A stretch of DNA of 64,000 nucleotides, from the NCBI RefSeq assembly GCF_000193735.1, contig NZ_AEPF01000108.1:8150-72149 (forward strand). The letters are read 5' to 3'. This document shows, piece by piece, positions 1 to 7,903 of the stretch. The position numbers were made by a program, and so were the translations under genes. The stretch comes from Neisseria sicca 4320 (GTDB taxonomy: Bacteria; Pseudomonadota; Gammaproteobacteria; Burkholderiales; Neisseriaceae). The stretch's first letter is position 1, and the number at the start of each line of letters is the position of its first letter. The notes under the pieces are model-generated. The model saw only the letters and a program-made list of their open reading frames with translations, searched no databases and was not told where the DNA came from.

Positions 1-155
1 AGTTCCCCGAACCCAGCCGCTTCATAGACGAAATGCCGCAGGAAGACATCAAGATTTTAGGGCGCAAAGGCGGCGAGCCGATTGTGAGTAAGGAAGAGGG
101 CAGAAGCCATCTGGCGGGGATGTTGGATATGTTGGCGGCGAAAGGGAAGGGCTGA
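1..155 (+). CDS. rep: ATP-dependent DNA helicase Rep, C-terminal fragment
   Basis: Only the last 50 codons of the gene are in the window, read from base 3 to the TGA at 153-155. The peptide begins FPEPSRFIDEMPQEDIKILG, which matches the conserved motif VI-distal segment of Rep/UvrD superfamily 1 helicases (E. coli Rep has a similar P-S-R-F-L-x-E-L-P stretch). Rep is a 3'-5' helicase that clears proteins ahead of the replication fork. The short basic tail after this motif fits Rep rather than the longer UvrD tail, but a UvrD paralogue cannot be excluded from so little sequence. A DUS pair follows directly and probably ends the transcript. Confidence 0.7.
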   Translation, partial: FPEPSRFIDEMPQEDIKILGRKGGEPIVSKEEGRSHLAGMLDMLAAKGKG

Positions 156-175
156 AACGAGAGAGGGCAGGTAAA

Positions 176-217
176 AGGTCGTCTGAAAGCATCATTTGCG
201 TGTTCAGACGACCTTTG
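176..217 (+). terminator. DUS-pair terminator after rep
   Basis: AGGTCGTCTGAA at 176-187 is followed by its exact complement at 203-214 and a short T run, forming a stem-loop. Paired uptake sequences downstream of genes commonly act as terminators in Neisseria. Confidence 0.75.
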
Positions 218-232
218 TTATGTCCGTTCTGC

Positions 233-261
233 TTGGCAAAACAGCCTGGTATACGTATAAT
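233..261 (+). promoter_or_regulatory. sigma-70 promoter of ssrA
   Basis: TTGGCA at 233-238 and a perfect TATAAT at 256-261 are separated by 17 bases. The predicted start lies a few bases before the tmRNA 5' end at about 277, as expected for a short-leader stable RNA. Confidence 0.85.
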
Positions 262-276
262 CGGTCTTTCCTATCT

Positions 277-639
277 GGGGGCGATCTTGGTTTCGACGAG
301 GGTTGCAAAGCAGATGCGGGCATACCGGGGTCTCAGATTTCCCGTAAAACACTGAATCTAAATAGTCGCAAACGACGAAACTTACGCACTGGCCGCTTAA
401 GGCCTGCCGTTGCAGCAGTCGGTCAATGGGCTGTGTAGCGCAAGCTACAGCAACGTCATTCTACATTGACTGGTTTTCCGCCGGGTTACTTGACGGGAAA
501 TAAGATTTAAGGTAACTGGTTCCTAGAAGGCCTGTCGGTCGGCATGATAGGAACAAGATTTTAAATAGACACGACTAAGTATGTAGAACGCTCTGTAGAG
601 GACTTTCGGACGGGGGTTCAATTCCCCCCGCCTCCACCA
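277..639 (+). ncRNA. ssrA: tmRNA (transfer-messenger RNA)
   Basis: The 363-nt RNA rescues ribosomes stalled on broken messages by acting first as alanyl-tRNA and then as a short mRNA. The 5' end GGGGGCG pairs with CGCCUCC near the 3' end (one G-U pair), followed by A and an encoded CCA at 637-639. The T-arm motif GGTTCAATTCC is visible at about 615-625. The tag reading frame at 368-400 encodes ANDETYALAA and stop, which is the tag I recall for Neisseria. The 3' end is also the boundary of a decayed integrase element, so this gene served as an attachment site. Confidence 0.97.
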
Positions 640-1742
640 AGATATCCGATAAGTATCCGATACTTATCTTCATTTCTTTGTTTTTGGGCACACTATTGGC
701 ACATTTCCCATCAAAAAGCTGATCGATTTTAGACTTTTCACGCTGCCTGTCGGCTAAGTTAATCCAGCGAGAATAGTTTTCAAGTAGCATCTTCATGGTG
801 CCGTGTCCCATCTACCGAGCTACCCACATGGGGTTGGCTCCGGCCATGAGGTTGATATGGCAAATGTATTGCGGGTGTTGTAGGGTTTCCTGTACCTTAC
901 CCCCGCTATTTTTATGGCGCGCTGCCACGGTCTTCAAGGTACTTTGACATTCTCAAACGGGCTGCCGGTTTTTGGATTGATGAAAACGTATCCGCTTGCT
1001 AGTCCTGTTCTTTGCCATTGGCTGCGTAAGGCTTCCAAGGCGCGGCTATTGAGTTCGATGTCTCGGTGACTGTGGGTTTTAGTGCTTTTCAACTTGCCGG
1101 CCACGGATGCTTTGTTACGCGCACGCACTGCCTCTGGAAGTCGATGTTTTGCCAAGTGATGAGAGCGATGAGCTCGCTGACGCATACCGCTGATAAAAGG
1201 CCAGTTCGAAGTAATTGTGAAACACAGGTTTATTTTTCAGGTAACCTAGGATGGCTTCGGCTTCTTCAAGCGTGAACGGGTCAGGCGGCTCTTTCTGCAC
1301 TTTGGCGTTGGTCAGATGCTGGGCGGGGTTGTCTTTTATCCTACCGTTGCGGAGCGCAAGAACAAACGGCTGCCGAATAACAGTGGCGATGTTGTTGCGA
1401 GTATTTGCGCTACAGTCTAAGGTAGCCAGCAGCCCGGCTAGGGTACTGTACTGGATACGGTCTATCGGTATGTCGCCAATTTTGGGCAGAACGTGGCTGT
1501 TGGGCATGCCGCGATAGCGGGATAGGGTGGAGTGGGATAGCTGGTTTAACGGTGGCCAGCCAGGCTTCGGCCATCTCACGGAAAGTGGGGCTGCTTTCCG
1601 TTCCTTCCGCACGTTTGGAGTGGGGGAAGAATTCAGCGTAGTCGAATACGCCGATGGCGATTTGTCGGGTACATATTTCTTCCCTGAGTTTGGTGGCGTG
1701 TAGGCATTGCTGAAACCACGCTTCAAAAAAGACTCCGGTCAT
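575..1742 (-). pseudogene. Tyrosine-type phage integrase, degenerate
   Basis: Pieces of one tyrosine recombinase lie in order on the minus strand but in different frames. The N-terminal arm-binding part starts with ATG at 1742. The core-binding part (about 1510-1190) includes the segment PFTLEEAEAILGYLKNKP. A catalytic-domain piece (about 1185-934) has SLKSTKTHSHRDIEL-like similarity written here as LKSTKTHSHRDIELN. The last piece (811 downwards) has MGHGTMKMLLENYSRWI, containing the nucleophile Tyr. Between these are several frameshifts. A TAG stop falls just before MGHG, and the usual RHTFA box reads RNTFA. The final frame runs into the antisense of the ssrA 3' end, which is typical of integrases adjacent to their attachment site. 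It cannot make an active enzyme. Confidence 0.85.
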
Positions 1743-1756
1743 CGTATTTTGATAAA

Positions 1757-1860
1757 CCGAGACCTTTGCAAAATATCTCTCTTCACCTTTTTGTTAACAT
1801 CCGAAAACCTGTGTTTGGGTTTCGGATGTCGAAGGAAGGGCTTTTTTGCAAAGGTCTCGG
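1757..1860. mobile_element. 104-bp miniature element with IS5-family-type ends
   Basis: The element begins CCGAGACCTTTGCAAAAT and ends with the near-exact complement TTTTGCAAAGGTCTCGG, giving terminal inverted repeats of about 16 bases. It has no coding capacity and contains an internal hairpin (CATCCGAAA ... TTTCGGATG, about 1798-1829). The ends are the same as those of the IS5-family remnant immediately to its right, so it looks like a non-autonomous derivative mobilised by that transposase. Confidence 0.7.
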
Positions 1861-1969
1861 TTGATGTGTTTGGCAATCATGGCTTGTGCGGTTTGCTAGA
1901 AGAAAGTGCTCATGAGAAATCCCCTAAATGTCTTGATGGGAATTTAGGGGATTTTTGCAAAGGTCTCGG
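1861..1969 (-). mobile_element. 5' end of an IS5-family (IS1106-like) insertion sequence, truncated
   Basis: Read on the minus strand, the segment starts with the terminal repeat CCGAGACCTTTGCAAA at 1969. It then has a hairpin leader with AAATCCCCTAAAT and its complement, then ATG at 1913 encoding MSTFF-stop-QTAQAMIAKHIN. From memory this is the N-terminus of the neisserial IS1106-type transposase, with a TAG in place of the sixth codon. The frame is cut at 1861 by the 104-bp miniature element. The rest of the transposase is absent here. Confidence 0.75.
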
Positions 1970-2100
1970 GTTAACTTTTTGGGTAAGTTTTCAGGAATTT
2001 CATCAAAACGTTTTTCAAATGTACCGTTTGTCTATTCGAAGTTTTGTACCCATTCTGCTAAAGCGGTTATGCTAAAAAACACAGTTTTATTGTAACGTTT
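1970..2100 (-). pseudogene. Unidentified gene fragment next to the IS remnant
   Basis: On the minus strand, from about 2096 to 1972, a frame reads ...RYNKTVFFSITALAEWVQNFE-stop-TNGTFEKRFDEIP and continues to ENLPKKL before meeting the IS terminal repeat. The amino-acid composition looks like real protein, and the single in-frame TAG is one base from CAG (Gln). I do not recognise the family. It is probably the N-terminal stub of a gene interrupted by the IS element. Confidence 0.35.
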
Positions 2101-2141
2101 CAAACATTTTCTCTCGGGCTGCTTTTCCATCAATCGGACAG

Positions 2142-2183
2142 AGGTCGTCTGAACCCTCAATTTGCGTTTTCAGACGACCTTTT
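2142..2183 (-). terminator. DUS-pair terminator
   Basis: AGGTCGTCTGAA at 2142-2153 (GAACC after it) and its complement at 2169-2180 form a stem-loop. It sits just past the stop of the minus-strand 66-aa gene and probably terminates it. Confidence 0.6.
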
Positions 2184-2203
2184 GTTTGGCTACCAACATC
2201 CGG

Positions 2204-2404
2204 TCAATAAGAATCCGGGATGTGTTTGAAATACAGCATGACCAGATACCAAAACAGCGTCGCGGCGGCGGCGCCGAGCAGCACCCATGCGCTGATTTTG
2301 GCGACATCGCGCAGGGCGCGTTTTTGCTTGCGGCTGAAGAGGCGGTTGATAATCAGCGCGGCAAGTGCGAAAAAGAAAAAAATACGGAAAAGTCTGCCTA
2401 TCAT
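2204..2404 (-). CDS. Small inner-membrane protein, unknown function
   Basis: The 66-aa product starts MIGRLFRIFFFFALAALI and has two hydrophobic segments, at about residues 5-20 and 38-58. They are separated by a basic loop with RKQKRALRDVAK, which suggests a cytoplasmic loop and an N-out/C-out or hairpin topology. Codon use and amino-acid pattern look genuine, and the frame is followed by a DUS hairpin at its 3' end. It is transcribed divergently from metX, and about 155 bases separate the two starts. I do not recognise a named family. Confidence 0.6.
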   Translation of the reverse strand: MIGRLFRIFFFFALAALIINRLFSRKQKRALRDVAKISAWVLLGAAAATLFWYLVMLYFKHIPDSY

Positions 2405-2560
2405 GTCGGGAAGCGGGGGAGGTCGTCTGAAAAAGTATGGTTTGGGCGTGGCGGCATGGGGACGGATGTTTCAGCGCATCGGGCTGCTTGTCCGACCGTG
2501 TCAAAAAGTCATGCCGTTTGCTATATAATAACGCTTTCGCCGCATTTGTTGGAACAGGAT

Positions 2561-3700
2561 ATGAGTCAAAATGCCTCGGTGGGCATTGTAACGCCCCAAA
2601 AAATTCCGTTTGAGATGCCGCTGGTTTTGGAAAACGGTAAAACTTTGCCGCGTTTCGATCTGATGATTGAAACCTACGGCGAGTTGAATGCCGAAAAAAA
2701 CAATGCGGTTTTAATCTGCCATGCGCTGTCGGGCAACCATCATGTTGCGGGCAGGCATTCGGCGGAGGATAAATATACGGGCTGGTGGGACAATATGGTC
2801 GGACCCGGCAAACCGATTGATACGGAACGTTTTTTCGTGGTCGGTTTGAACAATCTGGGCGGCTGCGACGGCAGCAGCGGGCCTTTGTCGATCAATCCTG
2901 AAACAGGCAGGGAATACGGCGCGGATTTTCCGGTGGTTACGGTGAAGGACTGGGTAAAATCCCAAGCCGCGCTTGCCGATTATCTCGGCATCGAACAATG
3001 GGCGGCGATTGTCGGCGGCAGCTTGGGCGGTATGCAGGCTTTGCAGTGGACGATTTCCTACCCCGAGCGCGTGCGTCATGCGTTGGTGATTGCATCTGCG
3101 CCGAAGCTGTCCACGCAAAATATCGCGTTTAACGATGTAGCGCGTCAGGCGATTTTGACCGACCCTGATTTCAATGAAGGACATTACCGCAGCCACAATA
3201 CCGTTCCTGCACGGGGCTTACGGATTGCCCGCATGATGGGACACATCACTTATCTTGCCGAAGACGGTTTGGGCAAAAAATTCGGACGTGATTTGCGTTC
3301 CAACGGCTATCAATACGGCTTTGGCGTTGAATTTGAAGTGGAATCCTATCTGCGCTATCAGGGCGACAAATTCGTCGGACGGTTCGACGCCAACACCTAC
3401 CTGCTCATGACCAAGGCTTTGGACTATTTCGATCCGGCGGCGGATTTCGGCGACAGCCTGACCCGCGCCCTGCAAAATGTGAAAGCGAAATTCTTTGTCG
3501 CCAGCTTCAGTACCGACTGGCGTTTTTCGCCCGAACGTTCCAAAGAGCTGGTTAAAGCGTTGATTGCCGCGCACAAGCCGGTGCAGTATATCGAAGTCAA
3601 ATCCAACCACGGCCATGATGCCTTTTTGATGGAAGACGAGGCTTATATGCGCGCCGTAACGGCTTATATGAACAATGTGGATAAGGATTGCCGATCATGA
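2561..3700 (+). CDS. metX: Homoserine O-acyltransferase MetX
   Basis: A 379-aa alpha/beta-hydrolase-fold enzyme that acylates the homoserine hydroxyl group, the first committed step of methionine synthesis. The nucleophile elbow GGSLGG places the catalytic Ser at residue 154, and the C-terminal SNHGHDAF holds the catalytic His. The start chosen is ATG 2561 (MSQNASVGIV); the frame is open further upstream but that part does not resemble the family. A -10-like TATAAT lies about 35 bases before the start. The stop overlaps the metW start by ATGA, so the two are translationally coupled. MetX-type enzymes use acetyl-CoA or, in many proteobacteria, succinyl-CoA; the acyl donor cannot be settled here. 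The metY gene elsewhere in this window would use O-acetylhomoserine. Confidence 0.93.
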   Translation: MSQNASVGIVTPQKIPFEMPLVLENGKTLPRFDLMIETYGELNAEKNNAVLICHALSGNHHVAGRHSAEDKYTGWWDNMVGPGKPIDTERFFVVGLNNLGGCDGSSGPLSINPETGREYGADFPVVTVKDWVKSQAALADYLGIEQWAAIVGGSLGGMQALQWTISYPERVRHALVIASAPKLSTQNIAFNDVARQAILTDPDFNEGHYRSHNTVPARGLRIARMMGHITYLAEDGLGKKFGRDLRSNGYQYGFGVEFEVESYLRYQGDKFVGRFDANTYLLMTKALDYFDPAADFGDSLTRALQNVKAKFFVASFSTDWRFSPERSKELVKALIAAHKPVQYIEVKSNHGHDAFLMEDEAYMRAVTAYMNNVDKDCRS

Positions 3701-4278
3701 ACTTGCGCGACGATTTGCAATTGATTTACGACTGGATTCCCGAAGGCAGCCGCGTATTGGACTTGGGCTGCGGCGACGGCGAATTGCTGGCGGCTTTGGT
3801 GGAATACAAAAAATGCAGCGGCTACGGTATCGAAATCGACACCGACAGCGTCATCGCCGCCATGTCGCGCGGCGTGAACGTCATCCAAGCCGATTTGGAG
3901 CAGGGTTTGGCGGAATTTGGCGACCAGACGTTTGACGTTATCGTTTTGAGCCAAACCATCCAAGCCATGCAAAATACCGAAAAAATCCTGCGCTGCCTCA
4001 TGCGCGTGGCGAAACAGGCGATTGTCAGCTTCCCGAATTTCGGCTACTGGCGCAACCGCTTCCAAATCGCCATCGGCGGGCATATGCCCGTCTCCGAACG
4101 CATGCCCTACCATTGGTACGACACGCCGAACATCCATTGGTGTACGCTCAAAGACTTTGATTTATTGTGCGCCAAAAACAAAATCCGCGTCCTCGAACGC
4201 GCCGTCATGGCGGGCAACAAACAGGTCAAACATTTCCCCAACCTTTTGGGCAGCTTGGCGTTTTACCGCGTCGGGTAA
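3697..4278 (+). CDS. metW: Methionine biosynthesis protein MetW
   Basis: A 193-aa class I methyltransferase-fold protein. The SAM-binding motif I is visible as VLDLGCGDGELLAAL near residues 20-34. MetW is nearly always encoded next to metX in proteobacteria and is thought to act with it in homoserine acylation; its precise chemistry is still not settled in my knowledge. The start ATG at 3697 overlaps the metX stop and has AAGGA just upstream at about 3682. A longer in-frame start (MPI, 3688) lies inside metX and is less likely. A DUS-pair terminator follows 55 bases after the stop. Confidence 0.92.
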   Translation: MNLRDDLQLIYDWIPEGSRVLDLGCGDGELLAALVEYKKCSGYGIEIDTDSVIAAMSRGVNVIQADLEQGLAEFGDQTFDVIVLSQTIQAMQNTEKILRCLMRVAKQAIVSFPNFGYWRNRFQIAIGGHMPVSERMPYHWYDTPNIHWCTLKDFDLLCAKNKIRVLERAVMAGNKQVKHFPNLLGSLAFYRVG

Positions 4279-4886
4279 GATAGGCTGAGAACCTTGTTGG
4301 CAATAACGAGGTTCTTCAGTTGTACTAACAAGAGGTCGTCTGAAAAATGAAAGGACAGATTTTCAGACGACCTTTTTATGTCTATAAACCTTATTTGGAA
4401 ATTGTGTTTGATGAAGTGGGAAAATATTTGATTACCGTATATGAAAATGCCTCCAATCCGGTAAGCGGGATTGATTTGATGTGATGGATTTGGAGCGTAA
4501 AAGGAGAGGGTGGAAATCCCCGGACTTATTGTGCATTCGTTGAGAATTTGATGCGATAGCAGCTTGATTTGACGCACTCGAATCTGTCTTGTTTTACGCT
4601 TAATTCAATATCAAAAAAGATTTGGAAAACACTCATGACGCCAAACGGACTTGATGGGACAACCATCAAGGCCGTTTGATTTTAATCCCCGATAGGTAGG
4701 GCTAGTCTTCCGAATGCAATCAGTTAAAAAATTTTGTTATTTTCAGACTTCTATGTAGATGAGAAAGGTTGGTATTTTGCCTAATTAACAAAGACATTAT
4801 TTAACAAAGTCTTAACTGAAAAGAGCAGCCGATTAAAGAAGAGTACCACGTGCAACCTATTTCAGATTACCTTTTTCCTTATTCGA
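4279..4886. other. Intergenic region between metW and alaA
   Basis: The 600-base gap holds a DUS pair (4333-4378) and a frame at 4377-4484 without an ATG start, reading YKPYLEIVFDEVGKYLITVYENASNPVSGIDLM. That frame looks protein-like but is too short to assign. A strong hairpin lies at 4642-4678, with outer arms CAAACGG/CCGTTTG, inner arms TTGATGG/CCATCAA, and an ATTTTAAT tract after it. The remainder is AT-rich and shows no gene I can support. The convergent gene ends on either side suggest termination signals rather than promoters. Confidence 0.45.
4333..4378 (+). terminator. DUS-pair terminator after metXW
   Basis: AGGTCGTCTGAA at 4333-4344 pairs with TTCAGACGACCT at 4362-4373 and is followed by a T run. 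It lies just downstream of the metW stop. Confidence 0.75.
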
Positions 4887-6101
4887 TTATTGCTGGTAAG
4901 TCTGCAAAAAGCGTTCGAGTTTACCCATGGCTTCTTCGATTTGGTGGGTGTACGGCAGGGTAACGATGCGGAAGTGGTCGGGGCGTATCCAGTTGAAGCC
5001 CGTTCCTTGTACGAACAAGACTTTTTCGCGCACGAGCAGGTCGTAGATAAATTTCATGTCGTCATGGATGCCGTACATTTCGGTATCGATTTTCGGGAAC
5101 ATATACATCGCGCCCATCGGTTTGACACAGGAAAGTCCGGGGATTTGGTTAATCAGTTCCCACGCTTTATTGCGTTGCTCCAGCAGGCGGCCGCCGGGCA
5201 GGATGAATTCGTTAATGCTTTGATAGCCGCCCAAAGCGGTTTGGATGGCGTGTTGCATGGGCGTGTTGGCACACAGGCGCATGGAGGCGAGCATATCGAG
5301 ACCTTCGATATAGCCTTTGGCATGTTCTTTCGGGCCGTTGAGCACCATCCAGCCTTGGCGGAATCCGGCAACGCGGTAGGCTTTGGAAAGACCATTGAAG
5401 GTAATGGTCAACAGGTCGGGCGCGAGTGCGGCGATGTGGTGGTGTACCGCGCCGTCGTAGAGGATTTTGTCGTAGATTTCGTCGGCGAAGATGATCAGGC
5501 CGTGTTTTCGCGCCAACTCGGCGATTTCGAGCAGGATTTCTTTGCTGTACACCGCGCCGGTGGGGTTGTTGGGGTTGATGACGACGATGGCTTTGGTTTT
5601 CGGTGTGATTTTGGCTTCCATATCGGCAAGGTTGGGAAACCAATCGTTTTCTTCGTCACACAAATAATGGCGCACCGTACCGCCCGCCAAAGTGGCGGCA
5701 GCCGTCCACAACGGATAGTCGGGCGCGGGAATCAGGATTTCGTCGCCGTCGTTCAAAAGCGCCTGCATAGACATGGTAATCAGCTCGGACACGCCGTTGC
5801 CGATATAAACGTCGTTGACCGTAATGTCGCGCAAGCCTTTGGTCTGATAGTAATGAACGATGGCCTTGCGGGCGGAATACAGCCCTTTGGAATCGCAATA
5901 CCCCTGCGCGGTCGGCAGGTTGCGGATTACGTCCACCAAAATTTCATCGGGCGCTTCAAAGCCGAACGGGGCAGGATTGCCGATATTGAGCTTGAGGATT
6001 TTATGGCCTTCTTCTTCGAGTTGCAGGGCTTTTTTGTGTACCGGGCCGCGGATGTCGTAGCAAACATGGTCCAGCTTGGACGATTTGGGAAATTTCTCCA
6101 T
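4887..6101 (-). CDS. alaA: Glutamate-pyruvate (alanine) aminotransferase AlaA
   Basis: A 404-aa class I/II PLP-dependent aminotransferase. The substrate and cofactor signatures are INPNNPTGAVYS (residues 175-186), DEIYD (207-211) and the PLP-binding Lys240 in GLSKAYRVAGFR. Length and the N-terminal KSSKLDHVCYDIRGPV are characteristic of the AlaA/YfbQ group, which makes alanine from pyruvate and glutamate. Older annotations call it aspartate aminotransferase. It is a single gene on the minus strand; its upstream side carries a DUS pair and then an IS30-family remnant, so the promoter must lie close to the start. Confidence 0.88.
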   Translation of the reverse strand: MEKFPKSSKLDHVCYDIRGPVHKKALQLEEEGHKILKLNIGNPAPFGFEAPDEILVDVIRNLPTAQGYCDSKGLYSARKAIVHYYQTKGLRDITVNDVYIGNGVSELITMSMQALLNDGDEILIPAPDYPLWTAAATLAGGTVRHYLCDEENDWFPNLADMEAKITPKTKAIVVINPNNPTGAVYSKEILLEIAELARKHGLIIFADEIYDKILYDGAVHHHIAALAPDLLTITFNGLSKAYRVAGFRQGWMVLNGPKEHAKGYIEGLDMLASMRLCANTPMQHAIQTALGGYQSINEFILPGGRLLEQRNKAWELINQIPGLSCVKPMGAMYMFPKIDTEMYGIHDDMKFIYDLLVREKVLFVQGTGFNWIRPDHFRIVTLPYTHQIEEAMGKLERFLQTYQQ

Positions 6102-6188
6102 GATGTGTGTTCCGTAAAATTGTTAACAATGGGGGTAAATGTACTCCGTTTGCAGGCGGAAAGAAAGTATTTTATGCGGGCGAAAAAA

Positions 6189-6225
6189 AGGTCGTCTGAA
6201 ACCGAGTTCCAAATTTCAGACGACC
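6189..6225. repeat. DUS inverted pair upstream of alaA
   Basis: AGGTCGTCTGAA at 6189-6200 and TTCAGACGACC at 6215-6225. It lies between the alaA start and an IS30-family remnant, so it is an uptake signal rather than an obvious gene-end terminator. Confidence 0.7.
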
Positions 6226-6228
6226 GAC

Positions 6229-6478
6229 GATTCGGGTTTGAAGTGCAACTCTCCATAACGCAAAAAGGCCGGTATGCGGCAGCATACGGCCTTTTCTGTA
6301 AGAAAGATTGCCAAGGGCCACACACAACTTACCCAAGACGAACTATACCTATCCGATACAATATCTGCCCCCTACTGCACCATCACCGAAATCGCTACAT
6401 AGCTTAACCGCCACGAAAAAATACCATAAGAATCTGTTGCAACTACCGGTGTCTAAATGTTGCACTTGAAATCCGAAT
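6229..6478 (+). mobile_element. Internally deleted IS30-family (IS1655-like) element
   Basis: The left end GATTCGGGTTTGAAGTGCAAC and the right end GTTGCACTTGAAATCCGAAT are imperfect inverted repeats. Between them is a hairpin around GGCCGTATGC, then a frame from about 6322 reading THTQLTQDELYL ... YCTITEIAT-stop-LNRH. That resembles the helix-turn-helix N-terminus of IS30-family transposases (typically YTQLTQDER ... TITEIAKQLNRHKSTISRE). The central and C-terminal coding part has been lost, so the element is dead. Matching ends occur at 36800 and 54500 in this window. Confidence 0.7.
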
Positions 6479-6542
6479 GCAAGGCTATCTTGATTATCAG
6501 ACGGCCTTTTTTGTTGATATGGATATCTTAGAATTTTATTCC

Positions 6543-7280
6543 CTAGAATTTCACGCCTTTATGCAATGCCACAATCCCTGCGCTCATATTATGATAGTCC
6601 ACGCTGTCGAACCCCGCGTCCAGCATCATCAGTTTCAAAGTTTCTTGGTCGGGATGCATACGGATGGATTCGGCGAGATATTGATAGCTGTCAGCGTCTT
6701 TTGCAATCAGTTTGCCCATAACCGGCAGCAGCTTGAAGGAATAAAGGTCGTACGCGCCTTCCAGCGGTTTGTAGACTTTGGAAAACTCCAATACCAGCAG
6801 CGTGCCGCCCGGTTTCAACACGCGGTACATCTCTTTCAGCGCGGCCTCTTTGTGCGTCATGTTGCGCAGACCGAAGGCGACAGAAACCAGATTGAAATAG
6901 TTGTCGGGAAACGGTAGTTTTTCAGCATCAGCCAGCGATACGGGCAGAATCAGCCCTTCGTTGAGCAATCGGTCGCGTCCGACGGTCAGCATCGAAGAAT
7001 TGATGTCAGTCAGCCAAACTTCGCCCTCTTTACCCACGCGTTTGGCCCAGCCTCGAGACAGATCGCCCGTACCGCCGGCAATGTCCAATACTTTGTCGCC
7101 TTTTTTCAACCGTGCGGTATTGATGGTGAAATGCTTCCAAACACGGTGCAGGCCGCCGGACATTACATCGTTCATAATGTCATAGTTTTTCGCTACCGAA
7201 TGGAATACTTCGGCTACTTTGCCTGCCTTTTCGTTCTCATCTACGGTACTGAAACCAAAATGGGTTTTGTGGTCGCTCAT
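6543..7280 (-). CDS. ubiE: Ubiquinone/menaquinone C-methyltransferase UbiE
   Basis: A 245-aa SAM-dependent C-methyltransferase of the quinone pathway, which methylates the benzoquinol or demethylmenaquinol ring. Motif I VLDIAGGTGDLS (residues 64-75) binds SAM. The family signatures FDSVAxxYDxMND-like (FHSVAKNYDIMNDVMS, residues 26-41) and FGLRNMTHKEAALKEMYRVLKPGG are both clear. It ends a minus-strand group with a DUF971 gene and a small membrane gene upstream, an arrangement that is common in beta-proteobacteria. Confidence 0.95.
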   Translation of the reverse strand: MSDHKTHFGFSTVDENEKAGKVAEVFHSVAKNYDIMNDVMSGGLHRVWKHFTINTARLKKGDKVLDIAGGTGDLSRGWAKRVGKEGEVWLTDINSSMLTVGRDRLLNEGLILPVSLADAEKLPFPDNYFNLVSVAFGLRNMTHKEAALKEMYRVLKPGGTLLVLEFSKVYKPLEGAYDLYSFKLLPVMGKLIAKDADSYQYLAESIRMHPDQETLKLMMLDAGFDSVDYHNMSAGIVALHKGVKF

Positions 7281-7462
7281 GTTGCCTGCCTTTTATAAAT
7301 CTAAAATTAAAATAATGTGAATTCAGATATTAAATACGTCGAAATCACCAATCGCTTTCGACGCAGGAAATATATTTTTCGCCTGTTCCATCTTAAAACG
7401 TTGTGCGCAGCCTGCTTTGGTACCTAAAAATTGCAGCTCCATATTTTCAGACGACCTTTTCG

Positions 7463-7903
7463 TCAATGTCTTCCGCCGCAACCTCCGCTGCCGCAGGTAT
7501 GGCCGGATTTCGGTTCGGCATTCAAATCGTCAGGAGAAGGAATACGGGACGCACCAGCCAGCTCCATACGGCGCAGGTAGTCCGCCCACAGCGCGTCGTA
7601 ATTGTGCGCCAGTTTGTGCAGATAGGCCCAGTCGTATAAACCGCTGTTGTGGCCGTCTGAAAAAGTGATTTTCAAGGCGTAATTACCGACCGGCTCCAAA
7701 TCAGCAACGGTAACGCTTGCCTTTCCGGTTTGTAAAACCTCCTGCCCTACGCCGTGTCCGCGCACTTCCGCACTGGGCGAATAAACACGCAAAAACTCTG
7801 CGGAAAGTGGTTTTTCATCGGCATCGTAACGCAGCGTCAGCGATGCACGGTCTTTCGACAGACGGATTTCAGTCGGAATGAGGTTGTTTTCGTTCACGGT
7901 CAT
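7463..7903 (-). CDS. DUF971 protein (gamma-butyrobetaine hydroxylase N-terminal-like) with Cys-rich tail
   Basis: A 146-aa protein whose residues about 8-120 match the DUF971 fold: PTEIRLSKDRASLTLRYD, then FLRVYSPSAEVRGHG and ITFSDGHNSGLYDWAYLHKL. The C-terminus ends CGSGGCGGRH, which could bind metal. The domain is often encoded next to ubiE and next to Fe-S assembly genes, but its function is unknown. Its start overlaps the stop of the upstream 77-aa gene by ATGA. Between its stop and ubiE lie about 180 bases with a single DUS at 7448. Confidence 0.82.
   Translation of the reverse strand: MTVNENNLIPTEIRLSKDRASLTLRYDADEKPLSAEFLRVYSPSAEVRGHGVGQEVLQTGKASVTVADLEPVGNYALKITFSDGHNSGLYDWAYLHKLAHNYDALWADYLRRMELAGASRIPSPDDLNAEPKSGHTCGSGGCGGRH

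Noticed and set aside
575..660. Peptide AGGIEPPSESPL at the end of the integrase frame as a real domain
   Set aside because: It is the antisense translation of the tmRNA T arm and 3' end, a well-known artefact.
2162..2560. N-terminal extension of MetX
   Set aside because: The frame is open but its residues do not resemble MetX, and the antisense strand carries a better small membrane gene. ATG 2561 matches the family start.
4890..6407. A 505-codon plus-strand frame across alaA
   Set aside because: It is antisense to alaA, whose motifs and PLP lysine are intact. The frame has no recognisable motif and runs into the IS remnant.
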